Assembly: GCA_014773175.1 (NCBI GenBank)
Contig: VXCM01000770.1
Coordinates: forward strand, 1-64,000
Reading direction: 5' to 3'
DNA length: 64,000 bases
Origin: Lucifuga dentata
Lineage: Eukaryota > Chordata > Actinopteri > Ophidiiformes > Bythitidae
Each line of letters opens with the position of its first letter. Position 1 is the first letter of the stretch. The notes below the pieces were generated by a model, which saw only the letters and a list, made by a program, of their open reading frames with translations, was not told the origin of the DNA and ran no database searches. Shown one piece after another: positions 23,132-34,200 of the stretch. The position numbers and the translations under genes were made by a program.

Positions 23132-23948
23132 AGATCTGGGAAGCCTGATTCCCACAGGTGAAGACAGGTGAGTGATGACATCATGTCACAGATGTAGCAC
23201 ATGGCTGTTGGCTGACAGCTGGGGCAAAGCAGTGGCAAGCATTGCGAGAGCACAGACAATTAGACTTTCACAACTGAGGGTAAAAGCTTCAGTTGTTGTG
23301 CAGACTGTCTCAATGAGGTGTCCCATACTTCTGTAAGGGAGTAGGAATAAATGGGTGTTGTAAAACATGAGCCAACAAACTTGCAAAAAAGACAACATTT
23401 GATCCTCTACAGCATACAAATATTATGTATATGTGGAGACAGCTGGCCTTGTAATTTCTAACAATGTTATTCTGAGACAACTTCACACTTGAGGGACGAT
23501 AACTGTTGCTTTTTCAAGTGGCTTTATACAATTCTTTGGAGTGTTTCTTTAATCTCTCTTCAAGAGACTGGAGTGTCAAGAGACATCACAATCATCATCA
23601 CATCTGAATAAAAACCTGAATTATACATTTTTTTGCTGTTTTACACAGCATCATTGGTATGAAATTATGAAAGTGCCCTCACATATAATATTATTGTTAA
23701 GTTTTGCTAAGTTTTATTAAGTTCATGGGGGATATATTATTTCTTGTAATTCACACAAACAGGTCAGATTTCTAATATGATCCAACATGATCAGAAAGAA
23801 ACCTGCATGTTTTGGGTTCAAAAATTGGTTATTTATCCGGTGAAAAACTGGCAAACACCTGTCTAGTATTTAATTTTGCCAAAGGACAAATGTCAATACT
23901 GCAAAAGTTTCAAGGACATATTGTAACCCTGTGACATGATCCTACATG

Positions 23949-23967
23949 TGTGCACACACACACACAC

Positions 23968-24012
<45 letters not shown>
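23949..24012. repeat. (CA)n microsatellite
   Basis: About 31 CA units with one CG interruption, one of the longer dinucleotide tracts here. Confidence 0.97.
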
Positions 24013-24013
<1 letters not shown>

Positions 24014-24730
24014 CTTCTTAGTCATAGTCATCCTTCATAACAAGTTTCCAACCTGACATGCAGTATGCAATTCTTTACCTATTTGTTCCTCTTTAGAGTT
24101 TTCTGGATGGCCACATTAGCATATCACCTTGGGTAAGTGTTGCGTATCTTGAGCAAGAGAAGCAATCATGCAAGCCCCAGACTAATCCCTGACACCGTTA
24201 GCTATCCCCCCAAGACAGACCAGCACTGACAGGACCTGCTGCCCTGTGCCTGGTGCTACACCCGTCACCACTAACGTGTTTATCAGCGAGACAAATGGAT
24301 GGCAGGCAAGCATATTGTCCCAGTCATCATGGAGGAGAGGAGGCAGATGGAAAGACAGACACAGAGAACAAAATTGACTGAGGGGGGAAAATAATACAGA
24401 CTAGCTGTCAATGAGTTTGAGTGACAGCGGTGATAAGGTCCATCATGGCCTTGTTATGAGGAGCAGAGGAAATAGGCCCAGTCAGACATGTCATGAAATT
24501 AGCAGAACCAGAGGAAGATGAGGAGAGTGTAAGAGAGAAAAAGAATGATGATGGGATCAGGATTGGTGAGGAAGGGGATGAGGAAGACTAAAATAGTGGA
24601 GAAGGGCAAAAAATCAATGTACATTTGTACAGAAGTTGAACATACAGTGTATGCAGGTGTATTCTACATAGTGTAAACCAGAGGAAACATTGCACCTACA
24701 AACAAACACATACAGATAATACCCATCTTT

Positions 24731-24882
24731 TTTTTCTTCTTTTTATCTGTCTGCATATATAGTTGTGGTATATGCCAAGATTGGCATAAACTGCTTTGTA
24801 TACTGTACATAGTATGCAATTTGATCTTGCAAGAGACCAGAAAAGGAAAAAAGAAAAAAAAAAAAAANAAAAAAAAAAAAAA
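24731..24882 (+). mobile_element. Short retroposed insertion with 17-nt target duplication and poly-A tail
   Basis: The 17-mer AGATAATACCCATCTTT occurs at 24714-24730 and again at 24883-24899. Between them is about 150 nt that begins T/C-rich, contains a TATGCCAAGATTGGCATAA dyad near 24772-24790, and ends in a long A run. Long target duplication plus a 3' A tail is the signature of LINE-machinery retroposition. The source RNA is not recognised. The N at 24868 lies inside the A tail, so tail length is uncertain. Confidence 0.75.
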
Positions 24883-25462
24883 AGATAATACCCATCTTTG
24901 ATTGGCATATCATATTCATCAAGAGAAATATCCATCCGCTTCACTGAACTTACAAGTCATCTTAAATCATTTTCTGTGTTTTTCCTCTTTGTTATAATAA
25001 AATTGTAAAAAATTTGCAAGTGAGAAAGGATACGATGGAAAATATACTGAACCATCCATCTTCAAAAACTTGCTGAGCTGAAAAGAAATGGTGCTTCACT
25101 TCTTACATCCTCCATTAAATTAATTATTTCAAAGAAAAAATTATATGTTCACTTTATTTTTGAGATTCTAATATTACATCACTTTCGCTTCTGTGAAAAA
25201 TATTCCACACTCAGTTTTGGACAATTTTCTTTTTTCCATCATGGCGATCTTTTTATTGGGCTGTTTAGGATTACGCTGATTAATTTGCATGCAATGGTTT
25301 GACGTATCTTTAGTAGTTTAAAAAATAGAGCCAGAAATATTTGTTATACAGTATTACTACATGTTTAGAGATTAACCTATTTTTTTCAGTTTGGTACTAG
25401 AATGAGCAACAGGTACATACCTTTGCGTTTTTTTTAATGGGAGAGGGGGCTGGGNGGGGGGG

Positions 25463-26085
25463 CACAAAGATGTCCATCCTAATCTTAACACTAATAAATT
25501 ATCAGCTTCTTCTGCCACAGTCTTGGGAAGGTGAGCTGCAAAATATGTATTTTCACTACCAACATGTTGTAAAGAAAGCATTTAAAACACTTTCTGCTGA
25601 TGTGCTGTAGATCACTGTCATCAGCTGTGACAAGCTAAAACTGAGTGGCTCGCAGAAGCCTCCATATTTTCAGCAAAGTGCCTCCATCCAGACATCTGAC
25701 ACTGCCAAACTTCTCACTTTCCAAAGGAAATTTCTTTGTCACTGCAAGTATCTGTTCCATTTTTCACTGCCTCGTTTGTAGAGCAGAATGCATATGCACA
25801 CACACACACACACACACACACGCTTGTCTGTGAGTAAAGTGTATGTGCTCCAGTGTACGTCCACCCAAGTGGCTGATGTGCATTTCTTGATACTTCGAAA
25901 CATGTAGTGTGCTGCTTGTACACTGAGAGATGAAAGACGTGGTTCTCTACGTGCAGCATGTATCTCTCTTTTCCACTCAGGTTAATGTGTTTATGACGAG
26001 TGAATACACTCAAGTCAGGTACCATGAAATCGCATAGTGAGATTTATTTTATAATCAAACCCAGGGGACATGGAGAGAAACAGGG
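25463..26085. repeat. Diverged ~620-bp block, paralogous to 8303-8850
   Basis: Collinear with the 8.3-kb block, including the CA microsatellite (25797-25822) and CCACTCAGGTTAATGTG. It begins immediately after an N in a G run (25455), so its left limit is uncertain. Confidence 0.75.
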
Positions 26086-26464
26086 GAGGGGGACAGACAA
26101 AGATGAACAGAGAAAGGTATAGACTGTGCAAAATAAACTGTAAAACTAAATTACAGTAAATTGAATGGATAATTGAGTGGAAGTATACAGAATATCCAAC
26201 TACCTCCCTTTTCTTTCAGTCTCTTTGTACTTCTCTATGGTACCCATTCTCAAATTATCTGTTCTTCCTCCTCTGCCTTTTCCTGCTTCTATTCACAAGC
26301 TGGAAGAGGAGCTTTTATTTCTTACTGCAGGAACTTGTTCAAATAAAAAAACATTCAGGATTTTTCTGAAGGAAGTGGTTTGGAAGATTCTCTAAAAGAC
26401 AAGGTCTGCCTTCAATATTTAGTTAAATCATTTATACTGTGAATGCTGTAGAACTCCCTCAGAC

Positions 26465-26521
26465 ACATCAGGAGCAACACATACACACAAACGCACACAT
26501 ACACACACGCACACACACACA
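26465..26521. repeat. Imperfect (CA)n microsatellite
   Basis: ACACACAAACGCACAC-type units. Confidence 0.93.
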
Positions 26522-27610
26522 CCATGTCTTTATGGCAATCATGTAAAAGGTCATAGATGATTCATACGCAGGTTAGAAGCAGTCAGTGAGAGTGTAGAAT
26601 AGAGGATTTATAAACGGGGCTTAATGCCTTCAAACACTTGTTTTTTTAAAGGCTCTATTTCTCCATGCTATTAAACGGATCTCTTCCCAGTGAGAAAAGA
26701 TAACATTAACTGGGACACGGGCACGGTGCACGGCCCTCCTGAGCCCTCTGAGCTGTAACATTTCACGTCTGAGCTGCACTTCTTACAAGCTCCCCTGACA
26801 CTGCAATGCATCATGGGAGGGCTGCAGGGGAGGTTTGGTTGGGCAAAGTGTGATGTGTCTCAAAGCTTGACAACGGCTGCGGGCATTTCCATTACGAACC
26901 ACACAACTCAATGTTGCAACTGCAACCTTTGGGCATGGGAGGGTCTTTTTCTGCAGGACCTCAGTCCTCCCCTCCAGAGGTAAGAAAGAGAGATGAAAAG
27001 AAAAGAGAAACCAGCCATAGTAGCAGCTTTTGACAAATTCATCATGAGTTGACACAAACAGGCAATAAGTGCGATTTATTGTGAGCTATATATTTTTTTT
27101 TTTATAGGAAACGGTTTTCTTACATAGCATAACTGGCAGGCATTTGGTTTAGCTTTAAGTTTTCAATAATGCCTTAAGGCGTTGCTGACTAAACAAGCCA
27201 TTACTGAACCACAACACATTTAGTCTCTGCACTCTCGCTCACAGACTCCATTATCCTGCCTGTGCATCTACGTGTATCAGCTAGTTACAATCATATTTTA
27301 TTACGATACATACTTTACACATACACACAGATCTGTACTGGGTTTTGTTGGGTTTTTTCTGGGTTTCTCTTAGATGACAGTAAAAGACATTTTATTTTAT
27401 GGGGAAGCTAAAGGCCACGCTGAGGTGGATACGTCCTTGAGTGATTGAAAAAGAGTTATTTGTACTTGCTTGGTGGTGAATCATACATCTGGTTATTGTG
27501 TGACCTTGCAGTGATGATGGCTGAGGCTTTTAAGTTGTGGCCAGCAACTAGCATAGTCAGTCAAATCATATAAACAGGAAAACGCATATGAAAATGTAAT
27601 TCTCAGATCC

Positions 27611-27611
<1 letters not shown>

Positions 27612-27643
<32 letters not shown>
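27612..27643. repeat. (TA)n microsatellite
   Basis: About 15 perfect TA units, about 400 bp from the donor end of the 13.3-kb cdh13 intron. Confidence 0.97.
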
Positions 27644-27648
<5 letters not shown>

Positions 27649-28054
27649 TCAAAGGTTATTCTTTTATAGAAGGAATGTGCATATATTCGTGAGGAGGTCG
27701 GCCTGTCTGAGGCTTTTTCTTTTTCATCTGATGGCCTTCTTGGATTTGATCATTTTTTGTTGTACTTATAAGTACTTGTCTAGTAATTGTAATAGGTGGT
27801 GACCTATGTGATACTGAATTGGCATCCACCCTAGTGGCTGATATGCACTTATACCATTGAAACCCTTACATAAGCCAGAACATGGCTTTTGATGTCCTTA
27901 CACCTACTGCATAACACAACGTAACAACTACAGCTGACCATGACCTTTGACCTCTATGTAGGCCTAAATCAAAACCTTAAAGAACATCCTTTAAAGTTAT
28001 GTGTGAGCACAAGAAAAACAAAATAATGCACAATTTAAACAGGATTCTTCTCAC

Positions 28055-28195
28055 CAGTGGATGTGTGAACTCAGGGGCATGGTCATTCTTGTCTGTGATG
28101 GTAATGGTCGCCGTGGCCGTTCCTGTTAGGCCCACCTCACTTCCTGCCATGTCCTTGGCCACAATCTCTAACTCATAGGTTGTTGTTGGCAAGGT
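28055..28195 (-). CDS. cdh13: cdh13 internal exon: end of cadherin repeat EC2
   Basis: T-cadherin is a GPI-anchored atypical cadherin that mediates weak homophilic adhesion and binds adiponectin/LDL at the cell surface (family knowledge). This 141-nt exon reads in frame as 47 codons, from [16 protein letters not shown] to PEFTHPL. It contains the tract [11 protein letters not shown] and the end-of-repeat calcium linker DKNDHAPEF, where classical cadherins have DxNDNxPxF. The His in place of the second Asn is the T-cadherin version, which with the tract separates it from N- and R-cadherin. Splice sites on the minus strand are a long T tract then ATCTAG before the exon and CTG/GTGAGA at its end, both in phase 0. 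It joins directly to the exon at 14594-14776 to give [12 protein letters not shown], as expected at the EC2/EC3 border. By homology it covers roughly residues 318-364 of the ~713-residue protein. Exon edges come from the splice motifs and were not tested against a transcript. Confidence 0.95.
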
Positions 28196-28201
28196 CTAGA
28201 T

Positions 28202-28220
28202 AAAAAAAAAAAAAAAAAAA
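28202..28220 (-). promoter_or_regulatory. cdh13: Homopolymer polypyrimidine tract of a cdh13 acceptor
   Basis: On the minus strand this is about 19 consecutive Ts followed by ATCTAG and the exon. It acts as the polypyrimidine tract, but it is a pure homopolymer and therefore likely to vary in length. Confidence 0.8.
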
Positions 28221-29934
28221 ATTCAACAGAGGATAAAGATATATCCATGTTAGGAAAATTGAGAAATACATAGTATTATAAGACAAGATAACAAGAGAAT
28301 GGAGTGCATATTTAGCACATACAGTACAACAACACGTTACCCTTCAACACATTCATCTAAAGATGCGTTTGATAAGTTTGATGTGCCTCTAAAGGCACAC
28401 ATATCCCTCTCTGATCAATCAACCCCAGAGTTCATTTGGAATTAAAGACCAACAGCAGGAGATAACCTTTGTCCGATTTTAGGTTGCATTGAAATATTTT
28501 CAGTTAATGGCAAAGCCTGTGAATATTAAATATCCTCTAATAAGGATTGAAAGCTTATGTAATAGGTCATTAGACATTTAAAAGTAAATCAGTTGTAAAA
28601 ATATCACAAATATACATATACACACACACACCAATGTTAAAGGTTTCAGTAAACACTCATCATACCCTTAGGGAAAGGTCAGGAGTCCACATTATGAATG
28701 TCATACATGCAAGTATGAAACTGACAGAGAAAAGCAACAAAAGGGAGCGGGCATTGTCCTAAAAGATATAGTACAGACTCAAAGCATACTGCACAGAGTT
28801 TATACTCATCCATTTTAAAGAACTGTGATGCCCAAAACCTAGTTTAAGCATGTCTCCCACAATGCTTTAGGACACAGAAGATCAGGCTCTCTAGGCCCTG
28901 CCTGAAAAAGCATTTTCCTCAACATAACCGGTAAATTTAGAATTGCTGTCTGGGGATTTAAAGAAGTTAAAGCTGCCACATGTCCCATACTTCCAAAATC
29001 TTCAAACCTGTTTTTATTTTTTGGCTGATAAACAAAAACTAAAGATTAATAAAACCCAAAACCAATCCATGTCACATCATACTTGCAACACAAAATATAA
29101 CTCATATATTCTATACAAGCCAGATCTGCTAAGTGCAGCTCATGGTACTAAGCCTTGATTAGTCTTCCAGAACCTAAGCTGTAATCTTCCAAAGTACACA
29201 GTATATGTACTGTAATTAATTCCCCACCAGCAGCATCTGTATATAACAACTGGAGAAATACATATTTACATACAGCGAGAGAGCAGCACTCACAATGATC
29301 AGAGCTGCAATAATCATTTGTTGTAATAATTCACGTTTAATAGAAATGTTGACTCTGCTACATAAATAACAGGAGGTAGTGGCTGGTAAATCCAACATTT
29401 ATTTATCTTCAGAAGTGCTTTCCCTCTTCTGGGGGTGTTAACTCTCACATGCTTAATAAACTTCATGCATCGGTCTGGGTGAAAATGCTGTTTGAGTTCT
29501 TCTCTGCATGGTTGATGCACCTCTAGTCTGATGGTGTGTACCTGCTCTCATCGTGCCCTCATATAAAACATAGAGGAACGAGGCCTCCCACACACACAGG
29601 GGCAAGATGGGAATACACAATTGCACACAAATACACACACCAAAATAAAAAAAAAATAAAAAAATGTATATATACAGTATATTTTTTGGAATATTTAACT
29701 TTTATATTTATACCTTTTTTTCATTTTTTTTGTTTTTAATTATTATTATTTTGATACCATTTCCTCTGCTTTACTATTTTTCTGGTCTTATGCTCCTGGA
29801 CGGGAAGTCAGCCTGAGTGTTGTTGGCGATATTGTTTATTGACAAAGAGCTCTGACCCTATCACCTTTGCACCTGAATCCTCCACATGAATCCTCTACTC
29901 TGCTCAGTGTCAAACTGGGCTGCAGTGAAAATTG

Positions 29935-29937
<3 letters not shown>

Positions 29938-29973
<36 letters not shown>
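29938..29973. repeat. (TG)n microsatellite
   Basis: About 17 TG units. Confidence 0.97.
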
Positions 29974-29977
<4 letters not shown>

Positions 29978-30654
29978 GTGCACACCTGACAAATAATGAT
30001 TCTTTTTCTCATCATAAATAAATCTACCAATCATTCTCAACACAGACGCAGAGGGAGATGAAGCGATCAATGGTGACACAAGTCGCGGCTTGTTTTAATT
30101 ATCACATCAATCGGAAAATTATCATATCTATGGAACTGGAGTATTAGCCACAATAAAGACTATTCCCTGAATTAATCAAAGTTAAAAGCCTCTAACCTGT
30201 TTTTCTTTTTTTTATATAAATCCAAGAATGGACCCTTGCTGTCAATGCAAAAATAAGTTTCCAGACTGATAACACACTATAACTCAGTAAAAATTGCTGA
30301 ATATGTTGAAACATAAAACCCCACATGGAAGAAGCTAAAACCATTACACTATTTAAAATGAAGCTATTATGCTTTTTGTTATTTTCCCTAATTTGTATAA
30401 TGTAATATAGTAGGGCATATGTGTTGAACACGGTCGAATTTGCAAAACTTGAGGTTCATGATAATGGAAATGTATGCAGTAAGCCAAGCCCATGGGTCTT
30501 GAACTACCCAAAGCTTCAGTTACTTCTTTATCATGTTGACATCAACTTGTAACATACCTGGTTAGACACATCCACAAAGTGCAAGGCATGCAAGCACATG
30601 TTACAGTCCAATCAGAATAGAGTGGTCTTATTGCAAGTTTGGAGAAGTTTGCAG

Positions 30655-30735
30655 GAGGAAAATGGTTGACAGTAATGTAGGTTGTATTTATTAGGCTTAA
30701 ACATGCAAAATCATTGCATCATATGCTCCTTTAAA
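30655..30735. mobile_element. Terminal fragment of the TTAA-type TIR family
   Basis: GGAAAATGGTTGACAGTAAT, GGCTTAAACATGCAAAATCA and GCTCCTTTAAAGG match the right terminus of the family members at 50.8 and 58.9 kb. The remainder is not recognisable. Confidence 0.55.
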
Positions 30736-31257
30736 GGGTCAGCACTTAACATAGCTACCTAGTGGTAGTTCAAGACAGGTAGAAGTGGGTCAGCATGTTT
30801 TTTTTTTTTTTTNTTTTTTTTTTTTTTTGTTTTGTTTTTATGGATTTTTTTGCACATTAAAGTAGAACCTTAATGAAAATAAGAACGCTCAAATCATCAT
30901 AAATACTTTTAAAACCCTGTTACTATTAACTGGTGACTTTATATTCAGAAGAAATTATCCAGCCTAGAGGATTGAGCTGCCCCTGTTGGAAAACTTTACC
31001 CATCGGAGCAGCTGGTCCAGAGGAGACTGTGGAAAGAGTGAGACAATAAACAGGTGTTTCTATCAAAAGTTTGTTTGTCACACGTAGTGGGTGACAGAGA
31101 TGTCCCTCACAACCAGCTCCTGCTCAATCAAACAATACACAGGTAGATGGTGCTCCACAGCCCTGTGAGTTTATTAAACTCATGAACACAGTCTCACATT
31201 AGTGCACACATGCACACTTTGAAACACATTCAAATGCTTATGCACACACACCTGCAC

Positions 31258-34200
31258 ACAGGTGCACACTTTTGCCCTCCAGCTGGTGAGGAGGAGGGCT
31301 CTGGGATGCCTGCAGTCTCATTGGTGTCTAAACACATTGAGCGTGGCCTCCTCTGGCGACTGACAACGTCTTAATGAGTATTTTCTGAGTCTCAACTCAA
31401 TTATAAACTCCCTGGCAGTACTGGCCGAGTTACACCAATAGGGAATTTTTCCTCAGTGTTAGAAAACTTCTGAAAACATGGTGGATTGATAGATCCTCCT
31501 CTCCATCAGCAATTTTAGCTCATTTATAATTTGTAAAAAAACAAAACAAAACAAAACAAAAAAAAAAACACTACAAAAAGACAAACCTTGTGTTTAGCAA
31601 TCCTTATTCTTGTTAATAATCTTTGAAAAATACACTTGTGTATTGTGGGTATCATTAGATTAGACAAAACACAATATAGTGTTAAATGTGATGACAGTAT
31701 GATCCTAAGAATATAAAAACAGACAGTTAGACATGAAGACTATAATTTGATTTTTGTCTGTACTGCGTTTAAGGCAGATGTGCAAAGTAAGCATTTATGT
31801 AATTAATAGGACTTCATCATTTGCTAAAGGTACATGACTTGTTATGACTTACAAGATGAAGTACTTGTGAGATGCATATGGAGATTACTTACACCAACTG
31901 TAAACCAATGAAGCACTTACACGCTTGAGTAAGTCCACTAACAACAGCATAATGTAGGTCTATTACTCAGAGTACACCAACGTTGATGTATGCCTATTTG
32001 AAAATAATAATAATAAATAATAAAAATAAATCAAACAAAAAATATTGCCTTTGGCAGAGGAAAATCAGTCTTAATATGCATGTAAACATGACTGGTAGTC
32101 ATCATCGTAATTCCTCTCTATCTAGTCTGTTTCACAGTGCAGTTGTTGCACATTTTTCAACCAAACATCTCTCAATAAATCCAGTAAGAACAGAGGGCGT
32201 TGATTTGAAGATGATAATGTGCACATTTTGGACAGAGAACATCATTGGTAGAGAGACCTTCCCTTAACAGAAATGGAGGTCTCAGATACAATCTACCCAC
32301 CACCTACTGTATAGTGAGTTGCTGTCTTCCCTTCCAAAGAAATCTGGTGTCCTGCACCCAATGAGGGAATCACTAAAATTTAAGTACAGTATTTGAATTG
32401 TATTCATTGTTTGAAATTTGGATAATACATTTTATAACAAGCATTATTCAAATTTTTTTGAACAATCTATTTATTCTATTCTCATCATCTATTTGGAATT
32501 GTAGGTTTATTGTGTTTTGACACCATAAACACCATAGTTACTGGATGTTTAACATTCTGTGCATTCATTTCTGACTGACGAAGCCATTTGGATGAATGGT
32601 GAAACATTTCAGAATTAAAAAACTTGAATCTGGTTGACTTGACTCAGCTTTCATATATTGTGCACTTGTGTTTGTGAAAGTCGTCATGAAATCCAACAAA
32701 GACCTAAAGAAGTTGAGCATAACGAATGCTGTGGCACGCCTTGTTTCAGAGAGATCTGATCTGAGAATGACATTTCAGGCAGTCACATTCTGCTTTGAAA
32801 GGAGAAAGAGAGCAGTCTGACATCTGAGACACCACATTAACTCCGTGAATAGGTGTGATATTATAATCAAATTGGCAGTGGGCTCTTTGTTCTCCTCTGG
32901 CCATGCTCTCAGCACCAAACCGCTGGCTATTCTTCAGACTTCTTTTCAAATGATTTGAGAAATGATGACTGACATATAAAGGCTTAGAAAAATCCAACTG
33001 AAGTTATTTGAAAACCCGCTAGTGACAGTATTTCTACAAGGGCAACAATATTCCTTTCACCTTTATGCTTTCATCTGCTGTCCATCTTTCATCCCGTTTT
33101 CCCTTTTTTTTCTGCTGCTGAGCTTTCAGCTATAAAAATTCAAACATTTTCTTTTGTCCGCTGAATGGAAAAGACATTCAGACTGGGTGCTTTTTGCTTC
33201 TTTAAGTGTTTTCTGCTCTCTATATTGCCTTTCTGTCTTGGTAAACTTGTTGTTATTTAATGCACTCAGAGGCGAAAAGTAAGATAAAAGATAAAAATAA
33301 GGCCTTAAGTACACTTTCACTTTCCGCTACTTTATCTGCATATTTATATTTTTGTGAGGCTTCATATATGACTCCACTACATTTCAGAGGGAAATATTCT
33401 CATTCTGATGCCACTTCATTTATCGGACTGCTGTAGTTGCTAGTTACTTTATAGATTTACATGATGTATCATAAAACATCACTAGTCCTTTGTTCCATCC
33501 TTATTTTTCTTTTTTCCTTTGTTTTACTTTGTTCTGTTATACCCGACACATTTTTTCCTTCGTGTATTTCTAACTTTTTCAAACTCAGTACACAACCTGT
33601 TTTCTGTCAGAGAGAGAGAGAGAGGGTCAACTTTACTATGAGGTAAGGCAAACATTTGCCTGGGGCTCTCAGCTAAGAGGGCCCTCAATAGCTATAACTA
33701 TGAAATTCTGTGTAGATATACAGTAACACAAAATCATCCTTTATTGTAAATTATACCATTTATTTTATAAGTAGACTCATGAAAATTTCCAAAATCCGAG
33801 AATTTCTCCTTGATGCAGACACTGTTACCCAGTGGTAACAATTTTGACAACTTTCTGTGCCAATGGATCCCAAAATCACTATGTTGACCTCAAAATAAGA
33901 GCAGAGACAGCTGAAGAAATCCTTGATAGGTATTCCAGAAAAAAAAAAAAAAAAAANAAAAAAAAAAAAAAAAAAAACCTTATATCAGTTATCCTGATTT
34001 TTCATTTCAGCTGTGCCATCTTACTTGTCCTATAAAGAATGCAGAAAGCTCATTAGGCAGCTGCATGCTTTTGACAGCTGGCTGTGTTGCTCTCCTCAGT
34101 GGGATAACAGAGATCCAGCAGGATGTAGATCACAGATCAGCTACTGTAAAACCAATATAACAAACTGCAGGCTGGGATCAATAGTTTACCTTTTTTTCCC

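Larger units (their letters stand above)
14777..28054 (-). other. cdh13: cdh13 large intron (EC2 to EC3), about 13.3 kb
   Basis: Bounded by donor GTGAGA at 28054 and acceptor AG at 14777-14778 (minus strand). No coding exon is visible inside. It holds a palindromic Tc1/mariner-like MITE, two LINE-like 3' ends, a retroposed poly-A insertion, copies of older repeat blocks and many microsatellites. The stretches 20.3-24.6 kb and 26.1-28.0 kb show only simple repeats and unique-looking AT-rich DNA. Confidence 0.9.

Noticed and set aside
23949..24012. Possible CRISPR-like or satellite array
   Set aside because: Plain CA dinucleotide repeat; no spaced direct repeats of CRISPR type exist anywhere in the window.
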